Shown: positions 37,305 through 45,560 of the stretch, one piece after another
Position numbering within the stretch: position 1 is the stretch's first letter
How the letters are laid out: every line of letters starts with the position of its first letter
Origin: JBFWMG01 sp050251715
Lineage (GTDB): Bacteria; Desulfobacterota; Desulfovibrionia; Desulfovibrionales; Desulfovibrionaceae
Direction of reading: 5' to 3'
NCBI GenBank assembly: GCA_050251715.1
Contig: JBFWMG010000020.1
Location: 1-64,000, forward strand
DNA: 64,000 nt
Made by a program: the position numbers and the translations under genes
The notes under the pieces: model-generated
What the model saw: the letters and a program-made list of their open reading frames with translations, nothing else
Databases searched by the model: none
Told to the model about the DNA's origin: nothing

Positions 37305-39509
37305 ATGAGCCAGTCTTCCCTGACCGCCAAATACCGCCCCCAGCGGTTCGAGGACGTTGCAGGCCAGGAGACCGTCAAGGCCATCCTGTCCCGAGCCGCC
37401 CTCGAAGACAAGGTCGCGCCCGCCTATCTGTTCAGCGGCACGCGCGGGGTGGGCAAGACCACCATCGCCCGCATCCTGGCCAAGGCGCTCAACTGCGCCA
37501 CCGCGCCCACGGCGGAGCCCTGCAACCAGTGCGCCCAGTGCCGCCAGATCACCCAGGGCGTGGCGGTCGACGTCATCGAGATCGACGGCGCGTCCAACCG
37601 GGGCATCGAGGACGCCAAGCGCATCAAGGAAGACATCGGCTACGCGCCCATGGAGGCCCGCTACAAGGTCTTCATCATCGACGAGGCGCACATGCTCACC
37701 CGCGAGGCGTTCAACGCCCTGCTCAAGACCCTGGAGGAGCCGCCGGGCAACGCCACCTTCATCCTGGCCACCACCGAGCCGCACAAGTTTCCGCCCACCA
37801 TCATCAGCCGGTGCCAGCATTTCGCCTTCAAGCGGCTCACCGCCGTGGAGATCGAGGCGCACCTGCAGCGCATCCTGGGCATGGAGGGCATCGACGCCGA
37901 GGCCGCCGCGGTCAAGCTGCTGGCGCGCCGCGCCGCGGGCAGCGTGCGCGACTCCATGTCGCTGCTGGGCCAGGTGCTCGCCCTTGGCCGTCCCAAGCTG
38001 GTCATGGACGACGTGCGCGGCATCCTGGGCCTGGCCGGGCAGGAGGTCTTTTTCCGCATCATGGCCGCCGTGCGCGACGAGGACTGCGCCGCGCTCACCA
38101 CCACGCTCACCGAAATCTTCGACCAGGGGCTGGACCTGGGCTTCTTCCTGCGCGAACTGACCGCCGTGTGGCGCAACCTGTTCCTGCTCAAGCAGACGGG
38201 CGAGGCGGCGCTGCCGCTTTTGGAAATGCCCGAGGAGGAAGGCCGGTTGTGGCTGGAATGGGCGCCCCGCTTCACGCTGGGGCACATCCATGCCTGCTGG
38301 CAGCTCACCCTGGAGGGCCAACGCCGCGTGCTGACCAGCCTGGAGCCCGCCCTGGCATTGGAGCTGTTGCTGCTCAACCTGGCCTTTTTGCCCAAACTCA
38401 TTTCGCTGGAAAAGGCGTGCGCCCCCCAGGGGGGCGCGGCCTCCGGCCCCATGTCCGGCCCCATGTCCGGCCCCATGTCCGGCCCCAACGCCCAGCCCAT
38501 GGGCAGCCCCAGATCCGGCCCGGCAGGCGGCACGGCCCGCGCCTCGGGTCCGGCAACGACCCGGCCCGCGCAGGGCGGCCAGCCCGGCAAACCTGGCGGT
38601 CCCGGAGGCTTTGGAGGCTCCGGGCGCGGCCCTTTTGACCAGCCGCAGTCGGCGCACCCCGCGCAGCCTGCCCAGTCGGCCCCGCCCGCCCAACCGGATC
38701 AACCCGCCCAACCGGCCCAACCTGTTCAACCCGTGCGGCAGGCCCGGCCCGCGCCAACGCCTGCGCCCCTGCCGCCGTCCGGCGGCTCCCAGGGGCAGCC
38801 GGAGCCGCCGCAGGCTCCCGGCGCGCCCCAGGCCCAGTCGGACGGAGCACGGCCCACGCCCGAGGCCGTCGCCCCGCCATCCGGCCCCACGCCGACCGCG
38901 CCGTCGCCAACGCCCCAGGATACGGCGGCGCAGCCTGAAGACTTGGTGGCGCAGCCCACGGACACGGCGGCGCACGATGCGCCTGGCGCGCCCGTGCGGT
39001 CCGCTCCTGTTCCGGCGTCTGGCGCGTCTGGCGAGTTAGCGGACGCCCCCGGCGTTCCCCCCGGCATCGCTACGGACGAGAGTCCGGAGGGAACGAACGC
39101 AGGCGCACCGCCGCCACCGCCCGGTCCGCGCACCTGGGAAGGGTTCGCCGCCTACCTCGCCGCATGCGGCCGGGCCACGGGCCAGACCGTGGACGGCCTG
39201 CACGGATTGGCCGGCGCATACGACGGCGCAACGCTCGAACTGCGTTGCCAGAACGACCTGCACTGCGAACGGGTGCTGGCCAAGGAATCCATGGACATCC
39301 TGACGCCGTTGGCCGCCGTCTATTTCGGCGCCGCCGTGCGCGTCGAGGTCAAGGGGCCGGCCAACCCCGTCCTGACCATGGCCGAACTCAAGCAGGAGGT
39401 GCTGGCGCACCCCATGGTCAAGGCGCTGCAAAAGGAATTTGGCGCGGCCATGCTGAACCACGAACCCTTGCACGGCCTGCCCGGCGCGCGCAAGGGCAAC
39501 GGCACATAA
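37305..39509 (+). CDS. dnaX: DNA polymerase III subunits gamma/tau
   Basis: 734-aa clamp-loader subunit. AAA+ domain (residues about 1–240): Walker A GTRGVGKTT, zinc site with CNQCAQC preceded by NCATAPTAEPC, DEAHML, and sensor/arginine-finger region. Domain III about 245–365. Residues about 375–610 are a very long Pro/Ala/Gly/Gln-rich linker with SGPM repeats and AQPxQP repeats; the C-terminal tau-like domain is about 610–734 (TWEGFAAYLA onward). A gamma form by frameshift cannot be judged here. It leads dnaX–ebfC–recR. Confidence 0.96.
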   Translation: MSQSSLTAKYRPQRFEDVAGQETVKAILSRAALEDKVAPAYLFSGTRGVGKTTIARILAKALNCATAPTAEPCNQCAQCRQITQGVAVDVIEIDGASNRGIEDAKRIKEDIGYAPMEARYKVFIIDEAHMLTREAFNALLKTLEEPPGNATFILATTEPHKFPPTIISRCQHFAFKRLTAVEIEAHLQRILGMEGIDAEAAAVKLLARRAAGSVRDSMSLLGQVLALGRPKLVMDDVRGILGLAGQEVFFRIMAAVRDEDCAALTTTLTEIFDQGLDLGFFLRELTAVWRNLFLLKQTGEAALPLLEMPEEEGRLWLEWAPRFTLGHIHACWQLTLEGQRRVLTSLEPALALELLLLNLAFLPKLISLEKACAPQGGAASGPMSGPMSGPMSGPNAQPMGSPRSGPAGGTARASGPATTRPAQGGQPGKPGGPGGFGGSGRGPFDQPQSAHPAQPAQSAPPAQPDQPAQPAQPVQPVRQARPAPTPAPLPPSGGSQGQPEPPQAPGAPQAQSDGARPTPEAVAPPSGPTPTAPSPTPQDTAAQPEDLVAQPTDTAAHDAPGAPVRSAPVPASGASGELADAPGVPPGIATDESPEGTNAGAPPPPPGPRTWEGFAAYLAACGRATGQTVDGLHGLAGAYDGATLELRCQNDLHCERVLAKESMDILTPLAAVYFGAAVRVEVKGPANPVLTMAELKQEVLAHPMVKALQKEFGAAMLNHEPLHGLPGARKGNGT
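38442..38486 (+). repeat. 12-bp tandem repeat in dnaX linker
   Basis: Three perfect copies and one partial copy of TCCGGCCCCATG, encoding SGPM repeats in the tau linker. In frame, so copy-number change would only alter linker length. Confidence 0.9.
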
Positions 39510-39558
39510 TCGAACCACACGCCCACGCGGGTGTATCAATCCAAGGGAGGCTTACCCC

Positions 39559-39870
39559 ATGCGAGGAATGAACGATCTGTTGCGCCAGGCGCAAATAATG
39601 CAGCGTAAGATGTCTAAATTGCAGGAAGACCTTGCGGAACGGTCCGTGGAGGCGACTGCGGGCGGCGGCATGGTCACCGTGGTGTGCACCGGCGCGCAGG
39701 AAATCAAGTCCATCACCATCGACAAGAGCGTGGTCGAGGCCGGTGACGTGGAAATGTTGCAGGATCTGGTGCTGGCCGCCGTCAACGACGCGGTGAAACG
39801 GGCCAAGGAAATGTCCCAGTCGGAAATGCAGGCGCTGACCGGCGGCGTGAACATCCCCGGCCTGTTCTAG
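39559..39870 (+). CDS. ebfC: Nucleoid-associated protein EbfC/YbaB
   Basis: 103-aa DNA-binding dimer. MRGMNDLLRQAQIMQRKMSKLQEDLA is the family's N-terminal helix, and VEATAGGGMVTVVCTGAQEIKSITID is the conserved core. AAGGGAGG precedes the start. It sits between dnaX and recR, the classic position, with nine bases to recR. Confidence 0.96.
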   Translation: MRGMNDLLRQAQIMQRKMSKLQEDLAERSVEATAGGGMVTVVCTGAQEIKSITIDKSVVEAGDVEMLQDLVLAAVNDAVKRAKEMSQSEMQALTGGVNIPGLF

Positions 39871-39879
39871 GCGGCCCGC

Positions 39880-40491
39880 GTGTCCAACGAGTTACCCGAA
39901 CCGCTCAAGGCGCTGGTGGAGCAGCTGGCCGGGCTGCCCGGCCTGGGCCCGAAATCCGCGTTGCGCATGGCGCTTACGCTGCTCAAGTGGCCCGAGGCAC
40001 GCACCCGGCAACTGGGCCAGGCCGTGTACGAGCTGCGGGACAAGCTCTGCCTGTGCGACCGCTGCGGCAGCCTGGCCGACGCCGACCCGTGCCCCATCTG
40101 CGCCGATCCGCGCCGCAGCCCCGACCTGCTCTGCCTCGTGTCCGAGTGGGACAGCCTGCTCGCCCTGGAGCAGGGCGGGTTCTACAAGGGCACGTACATG
40201 ATCCTGGGCGGCCTGCTTTCGCCGCTGGACGGCGTGGCGCCCGAGGCGCTGGAGCTGGACCGCCTGCGCCGCCGCCTGGCCGAGGGCGCGGTGCGCGAGA
40301 TCATCCTGGCCCTGGGCACCACGCTGGAGGCCGAAAACACCGCTTCCTACGTGAAGAACCTGGTGGAGCGCGAATATCCGGGCATCAAGGTTTCACGGCT
40401 GGCGCAGGGCATCCCCCTGGGGTCCGAGGTCAAATACATCGACCGCGAAACCCTGCGGCAATCCCTGCTCTACCGGCAGGAACTGACGTAG
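39880..40491 (+). CDS. recR: Recombination protein RecR
   Basis: 203-aa ring protein that works with RecO to load RecA at gaps. Helix-hairpin-helix LAGLPGLGPKSALRMAL, zinc finger CDRCGSLADADPCPIC, Toprim domain with LVSEWDSLLALEQGGFYKGTYMILGGLLSPLDGV, and C-terminal RLAQGIPLGSEVKYIDRETL. It starts with GTG. It is convergent with the GGDEF gene, whose stop is 16 bases away. Confidence 0.97.
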   Translation: MSNELPEPLKALVEQLAGLPGLGPKSALRMALTLLKWPEARTRQLGQAVYELRDKLCLCDRCGSLADADPCPICADPRRSPDLLCLVSEWDSLLALEQGGFYKGTYMILGGLLSPLDGVAPEALELDRLRRRLAEGAVREIILALGTTLEAENTASYVKNLVEREYPGIKVSRLAQGIPLGSEVKYIDRETLRQSLLYRQELT

Positions 40492-40507
40492 CCGGGCCGC
40501 GCGCGGC

Positions 40508-41731
40508 TCAACCGGCCATAGTCTGGCCCACCACCCGGTTGCGGCCGCCGCGCTTGGCCTCGTACAACCGCTCGTCCGCCTCGGCCACCGCCTTTTCCAC
40601 GTTTTCAAAGGGGCCAACAGGCACCGACGACACCCCTATGCTGATCGTGGCGCGTATGGCGCCGCCGCAAAAGGGATAGCCCTCCACGGCCGCACGCAGT
40701 TTCTCCGCCAGGGCCAACGCATCGTCCGGAGGGGTGTACAGCGCGGCCACGATGAACTCCTCTCCCCCCCACCGGAACACGTAGTCGACCTTGCGGATGG
40801 TCTCTCTGACCACCGCCACCAACTCCTTGAGTACCTGGTCGCCCATGTCGTGGCCGTGGGTGTCGTTCACCTTCTTGAAGTGGTCGATGTCGAACAGCAG
40901 CAGGGCCATGGGGCCACCGAAACGTTGCATGCGCGCCATTTCGAACGGCATGGTGTCGCGGAATTTTCTCCGGTTGTACGCGCCGGTCAGCGGATCGGTC
41001 GTGGCTTCGCGCTCCAGGCGGTCGTTGGCCTCCCGCAGGGCGGCCTGGCTGGCGCAGATGGTGCGCACCATGGGGTGGAAGATGACCCCCGCCTCGACAA
41101 GCAGCAACACCAGGATCACCGCCAGCAGCCCCTTGCCCGACTGATGCAGCTCGGCGATCTTCAGTTCGCTGTTTATCTGCAACCGCCGCACCACCTCATC
41201 CGCCCCGGACAGGACGGCATAGTGCCCCAAATCCACCAAAGTGAACAGATGCGCGTCATCCAGGCTCAAGGGGGCGGCTTCGGCGGCGGCCGCCACGGCC
41301 TTGGCATCGGCCAGGAAATGGGCCAACCGCTTTTCCAGTTTCCACGGCGCATCCCGCCACACGGACAGCACGAAATCGTCCATGATGCCCTGCCCGCTTC
41401 CGCCACGGTCCAGCAGCCAACGGTCGCTCGCCTCCATGTCGGCAATGGCCTCGCGCAGGGCCAGCACGTCCGAGGCGCGGGTGTCTTGATTTATGGTCGC
41501 CGCCGCCTGCAGGGCGCAGGACAGGATGCGCTGGGAAAGCATGCGCTGCCTGCCGCTCACGTTCACCAGTTCGGCGCTGGTGCGCTGCACGTCCACAAGG
41601 CGCTGGAAAAACAGATAGCCGCCGCCGGCAAGCGCGGCCACCAGCAACAGCCCCACCACATACCGCGTGGTCAGCCAACGGAAGGACAGTGGCGCGCATG
41701 TGGCGGACGAAGAGGATGGCTCAAGGGGCAT
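40508..41731 (-). CDS. Membrane diguanylate cyclase with PilJ-type sensor
   Basis: 407-aa predicted c-di-GMP synthase. TM1 (residues about 19–40), a periplasmic helical sensor with NVSGRQRMLSQRILSCALQ, the motif of PilJ/NarX-like type IV pili and nitrate sensors, TM2 (about 200–225), then the GGDEF domain (about 240–407). The active-site motif is RWGGEEF with DxLTGAYNRR upstream; an RKVD I-site five residues before it suggests product inhibition. The start at 41731 has GGGAGGAG. The longer upstream frame is spurious. Likely controls the motile–sessile switch; ligand unknown. Confidence 0.92.
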   Translation of the reverse strand: MPLEPSSSSATCAPLSFRWLTTRYVVGLLLVAALAGGGYLFFQRLVDVQRTSAELVNVSGRQRMLSQRILSCALQAAATINQDTRASDVLALREAIADMEASDRWLLDRGGSGQGIMDDFVLSVWRDAPWKLEKRLAHFLADAKAVAAAAEAAPLSLDDAHLFTLVDLGHYAVLSGADEVVRRLQINSELKIAELHQSGKGLLAVILVLLLVEAGVIFHPMVRTICASQAALREANDRLEREATTDPLTGAYNRRKFRDTMPFEMARMQRFGGPMALLLFDIDHFKKVNDTHGHDMGDQVLKELVAVVRETIRKVDYVFRWGGEEFIVAALYTPPDDALALAEKLRAAVEGYPFCGGAIRATISIGVSSVPVGPFENVEKAVAEADERLYEAKRGGRNRVVGQTMAG

Positions 41732-41899
41732 GGGTACTCCTCCCGGCTGGTGCCGCACCAGCCGCAACATATGAAATGCTACCATAAAATAACCGGATGC
41801 GCCAAGGCAAGCCGTACGCGCCCTTGCCTCATGGCGCGGCACGACGTATGCTCCCGGCACGATGCCTCCCTGACACGTCCTGACGGCAATGGAGCGGGA

Positions 41900-42160
41900 A
41901 TGGAAACGGATTTCGCGGGATACTCGCCTGAAGAACTGAAAGATCTGGAGCACGGCGCGCCGCCCGATTCGGACGTGGCGCGGCTGTGCGCGGCCCTGCG
42001 CCGCGCCGGGCGCGTCAACGACTGCCTGCGCGGCGCGCTGGCCTTCTATGCCGACCCGGACCACTGGGAACGCCTCTACCTGCACGGCGCGTTCTGCGAC
42101 TCCAAGGCCATGGACGACGCGGGCGAACGCGCCCGCGACGCGCTGGGCGAGATCAGCTGA
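41900..42160 (+). CDS. Hypothetical protein, 86 aa
   Basis: Not recognised. GGAG eight bases before the ATG supports a start at 41900. The product is acidic and soluble (METDFAGYSPEELKDLEHG at the start; FYADPDHWERLYLHG in the middle), and helical by pattern. The glycosyltransferase gene starts three bases after its stop, so it is the first gene of that small operon and may assist it. Confidence 0.7.
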   Translation: METDFAGYSPEELKDLEHGAPPDSDVARLCAALRRAGRVNDCLRGALAFYADPDHWERLYLHGAFCDSKAMDDAGERARDALGEIS

Positions 42161-42163
42161 CCC

Positions 42164-43207
42164 ATGCGCACCTTCATCTTCATCCCCCCCGTGAGCAAGC
42201 CCACCGGCGGCGTGGCCGTGCTGGTGCAGATGGTGACCCACCTGCGCCGCGCGGGATTCGAGGCCTTTGCCGTGCCCCGCGAGGGCGGGCTGGGCTACTA
42301 TGACGGCGCGGACGTGCCCGTGCGCCCCTGGAACGCCCTTGACCTGACCCCGGACGACATCTGGGTCGCGCCCGAGGGATGGCCCAACGCGCTGGCTCCC
42401 GGCCTGTCCGCCCGCGCCCGCTGCGTGGTCTATTGCCAGAACTGGTCCTACCTCTTTTCCTCGCTGCCGGAAAACGTGCACTGGACGCAGCTTCCGGTCC
42501 ATTTCCTGGCCGTGTCCCAGCCCGTGGCGTGGTTCATCAAGGAAACAACGGGCCGCGACGCGCCCATCCTGCGCCCCGGCATCGACCTCGGCCACTTCGT
42601 GCCCCCCCCGGCCAAACCGGACGGTCCCATCCGCATCGCCTTCATGCCACGCAAGAACAAGGCGCTGGTGGAACGCATCCGCGAAACGCTCCTGGCCCGC
42701 CTCGTCATGGCGGGGCAGGCCGACGCCGTGCGCTTTGTGCCCATCAGCGGCCAGACCGGCGACGGCGTGACCCGGCTGTTGGCCGACGCGCACATTTTCC
42801 TGGCCTCCGGCTTTCCCGAGGGCTGCCCCCTGCCGCCCCTGGAGGCCATGGCCTGCGGCTGCCTGCCCGTGGGATTCGGCGGCTTTGGCGGCTGGGACTA
42901 CATGCGCCAGGCGCCCCAGGACAACCCGGCGGGCTGTTTTGCCCCCTGGTGGCCCCTGCGCGACGTGCCCTGGGACGGCAACGGCCTGTGGGCCGCCGAC
43001 GCCGACGTGCCCGCCGCCGCCCTGGCGCTGGAAGAGGCCGTGCGCTGGCTGCGCACCGGCGACCCGCGCGCAACCGACGCCCTGGCCGCCTGCCGCGCCA
43101 CGGCCCAGGCCTATGCCGAGGCCGCCCAGGCGGAGCGCCTTGCCGCGCTGTGGACCCGGGCCGCCTCTGGCGAACTGTTCCCCCCGTCCCCCCAACGCCA
43201 GGCCTGA
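42164..43207 (+). CDS. Glycosyltransferase, GT-B/GT4-like
   Basis: 347-aa soluble glycosyltransferase. FIFIPPVSKPTGGVAVLVQMVTHL is the N-terminal acceptor loop of GT-B enzymes with the Gly-rich turn; FLASGFPEGCPLPPLEAMACGCLPVGFGGFGG is the C-terminal donor motif (E-x7-E) of family 4. It is shorter than most GT4 proteins. It lies between an 86-aa protein and a sulfotransferase-like gene, 3 bases from each, so the three form one operon, likely decorating a glycan or protein. Confidence 0.88.
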   Translation: MRTFIFIPPVSKPTGGVAVLVQMVTHLRRAGFEAFAVPREGGLGYYDGADVPVRPWNALDLTPDDIWVAPEGWPNALAPGLSARARCVVYCQNWSYLFSSLPENVHWTQLPVHFLAVSQPVAWFIKETTGRDAPILRPGIDLGHFVPPPAKPDGPIRIAFMPRKNKALVERIRETLLARLVMAGQADAVRFVPISGQTGDGVTRLLADAHIFLASGFPEGCPLPPLEAMACGCLPVGFGGFGGWDYMRQAPQDNPAGCFAPWWPLRDVPWDGNGLWAADADVPAAALALEEAVRWLRTGDPRATDALAACRATAQAYAEAAQAERLAALWTRAASGELFPPSPQRQA

Positions 43208-43210
43208 ACC

Positions 43211-43999
43211 ATGCACGACATCCACTCCAATCCCGACCTCTTCCTCTCGCGCACCATCCGCGACGCGCGCGCCTTCAAGCTGGCCAAGCTGCCCCTGGAG
43301 CCCACCATCCTCATCGCCTGCTTTCCGTGCACCGGCTCGGCGCGCCTGGTGGACGCGCTGCACGTGCTCACCGGCTTTGTGCGCACCAGCTACGCCGACG
43401 CCTTCCGCGACAGCGAGCAGAACCTCTCCCTGCCCCGGCTCATCGACCAAAGCCACGTCAAGACCGTGGCCCGCCAGCACGTCAAGGCCACCACCCGCAC
43501 CGTGGAACTGCTGCACGGATTCCGCATCCGGCCCGTGGTGCTGGTGCGCGACATCCACGACACCCTGGCCTGCCTGTACGAGCAACTGCACCAGGGCAAC
43601 CCCATGTCGCCCTGCATCTGCGTCACGGACGAGTGGTTCGACCTGCCCGAGGCCGCGCGCGTGGACTCGCTGGTGGACTTTGCCGCGCCGTGGCTCATCC
43701 AGTGCTACGCCTCCTGGCGCCATGTGGCCCGCAACGGCCTGGTGGAAACCTGCTGGGCCTCCAGCGAACAGTGGACCGCCGACCCGCGCGGCGTGCTGCG
43801 CGCCATCCTCGCCTTCCACGACATCGAGCGCACCGCCGAGGCCATGGACGCGGCCCTGGCCACCACCGCCCCGCCGCCCGCCATCGCCCAGCCGGGCCAA
43901 GGCGCGGCCCTGTTTTCCGACGCCCAGAAAAACCGCATCCGGCGCATGGCGTCCCACTATCCCTGGGCCGACTTCGCGCGCATCGGCATCACCGCATAA
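43211..43999 (+). CDS. Sulfotransferase-like protein
   Basis: 262 aa. The order of motifs matches PAPS-dependent sulfotransferases: an N-terminal strand-loop LIACFPCTGSARLVDAL in the place of the 5'-phosphosulfate loop, then VKTVARQHVKATTRTVELL, then VVLVRDIHDTLACLYEQL in the place of the 3'-phosphate RDxxD segment. The loop is not the classical PKSGTTW, so activity is uncertain and other P-loop transferases are possible. It follows the glycosyltransferase by three bases, consistent with sulfation or a related modification of the same product. Confidence 0.65.
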   Translation: MHDIHSNPDLFLSRTIRDARAFKLAKLPLEPTILIACFPCTGSARLVDALHVLTGFVRTSYADAFRDSEQNLSLPRLIDQSHVKTVARQHVKATTRTVELLHGFRIRPVVLVRDIHDTLACLYEQLHQGNPMSPCICVTDEWFDLPEAARVDSLVDFAAPWLIQCYASWRHVARNGLVETCWASSEQWTADPRGVLRAILAFHDIERTAEAMDAALATTAPPPAIAQPGQGAALFSDAQKNRIRRMASHYPWADFARIGITA

Positions 44000-44139
44000 C
44001 AGACGCCGCGCAGGCAGCCCGCACGCCGTACGCCGCCCCCAGGCGGGGCATGCCGCGCGGGGTTGCGCGCTGGCGCGGTTGCCAACCCAAGGCGAAAAAG
44101 GCCAGAATGCCTTTTTCATCCGTGATACAAGGACGTACC

Positions 44140-44967
44140 ATGAGCAAGAAAAAGAACCGGCCAGCCGCACCAACGCCGGAAAGCCTGGGCCTGCCCCGCA
44201 CCGGCGTGGAAAGCCACGCCCACCTCGACATGGCCGACTTCGCCCCGGACCTGGGCGCTGTGCTGGACCGCGCCGCCGCCTCGGGCGTGGCCGCCATCGG
44301 CAACGTGTTCCTGGGACCGGACGCCTACGAGGCCAACAAAAACCTCTTTGACCGCCATCCCGAGGTGTTCTTCATCCTCGGCATCCACCCCCACGACGCC
44401 TCCGGCTGCACGCCCGGCGCCCTGGCGCGCATGGAGGCCGCCTTCAAGGCGGACCCGCGCCTCAAGGCGCTGGGCGAAACAGGCCTCGACTTCTTCTACG
44501 ACCACTCGCCCCGCGACGACCAGCGCCGCGCCCTGGCCGACCAGCTCGCCCTGGCGCGCGGGCTCGACATCCCGGTGGTCATCCACTCCCGCGACGCGCA
44601 CCCGGAAACCGTGGCCATCTTGCTGGACCAGGGCTTTGCCCACCGCCCCGTGCTCTGGCACTGCTTTGGCGGCGACGCGGCCCTGGCCGCCACCCTGGTG
44701 GGCCACGGCTGGCATCTCTCCATCCCCGGACCGGTCACCTTCCCCAAAAGCGACGCCCTGCGCGAGGCGGCCGCGAGCGTGCCCCTGGACCGGCTCATGC
44801 TCGAAACCGACTGCCCCTACCTGACCCCGCACCCCTATCGCGGCAAACGCAACGAGCCCGCCTACACCGTGTTCACCGCCCAAGAGGTGGCCCGCGTGCG
44901 CGGCATGGACGTGGCCGAACTGTGGACCGCCTGCGGCAACAACGCGCGGCGTTTTTTCGGGGTGTAG
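44140..44967 (+). CDS. tatD: TatD-family metal-dependent hydrolase
   Basis: 275-aa TIM-barrel deoxyribonuclease-type hydrolase. Metal ligands in ESHAHLDM (HxH), the Glu in LGETGLDFF, His in IHSRDA and HCFGG, and Asp in LETDCPYLTPHPYRGKRNEP, all intact. Members show DNase activity on damaged DNA ends. A Lys-rich N-terminal extension of about 20 residues (SKKKNRPAAPTPESL) precedes the barrel. AAGGACG is a moderate ribosome site. It lies apart from the upstream glycan genes (140 nt). Confidence 0.94.
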   Translation: MSKKKNRPAAPTPESLGLPRTGVESHAHLDMADFAPDLGAVLDRAAASGVAAIGNVFLGPDAYEANKNLFDRHPEVFFILGIHPHDASGCTPGALARMEAAFKADPRLKALGETGLDFFYDHSPRDDQRRALADQLALARGLDIPVVIHSRDAHPETVAILLDQGFAHRPVLWHCFGGDAALAATLVGHGWHLSIPGPVTFPKSDALREAAASVPLDRLMLETDCPYLTPHPYRGKRNEPAYTVFTAQEVARVRGMDVAELWTACGNNARRFFGV

Positions 44968-45560
44968 AAAAGCAGAAGAAAACGACGAAGATTTCGCGCG
45001 ATGCGCGACCAGGGCTGCTCGCATCTCTGCTCTCGATATCCGTAAGGTTCGTTTCACTCACCTAACGGCTAGTCGGCCTGGACCTCGGCAGGGGATGATC
45101 CCCTGCACCCCAGTAGGCGGATGAGGGTACGGGCAGGACTGGCGTTACGGCGCGATGAGGTTGGGAAAAGGTGAAGGTGGAGGCGGTGGTGTGGTGGCGG
45201 AAGGCGTGTGAGCGCCACAGTCCACTCTTCGCCGCAAGGGGGATTTGGACCGGACAGGGGCGGGCGCGAACAGACGCCCGCCCCTGTCCGGTCCAAATCC
45301 CCCCACAACAAATGGTGAACTGCCCCCATTGGGGGGTGGCGCCCCCTGCGAGGCTGCCGCCCCAAACCCCGGTTCCCGGTGGTATGAGTAAAGACAATAT
45401 TTCCAGACAGAAAAGAAAGAATTGGGATAACGACCTTTGTCCGCTGGCCGGGAATACCGGCACGGACGCAGGGCGGACACAGGTGGGAAGGCAGGGCCAT
45501 GGCCGGGGAAGCATAAGGCAGGCTCTTTTTAAGTCAGGAAAAATCAGGTAGCACAGCACG
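44968..45560. other. 593-bp gap with several inverted repeats
   Basis: No credible gene: the frames on both strands lack start sites and their composition is odd. Contents: a short hairpin GCAGGGGA-TGA-TCCCCTGC (about 45090–45108), a perfect 29-bp inverted repeat (45238–45303), CCCCC-ATT-GGGGG (about 45324–45336), and further GC-rich tracts up to about 45380. An AT-richer stretch at 45385–45450 may hold the promoter for the downstream glycan cluster, but no clear boxes were found. Confidence 0.6.
45238..45303. repeat. Perfect 29-bp inverted repeat
   Basis: Arms 45238–45266 and 45275–45303 are exact reverse complements around the 8-nt loop CGAACAGA. The arm begins GGGGGATTTGGACCGG. No U-run follows on either side. 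At 29 bp without a mismatch it is far stronger than a terminator stem and could form a cruciform. Confidence 0.95.

Noticed and set aside
40508..44173. 1221-aa minus-strand open frame
   Set aside because: Only the C-terminal 407 residues (from 41731) form a real protein with a ribosome site and GGDEF domain; the rest is antisense to a glycosyltransferase operon.
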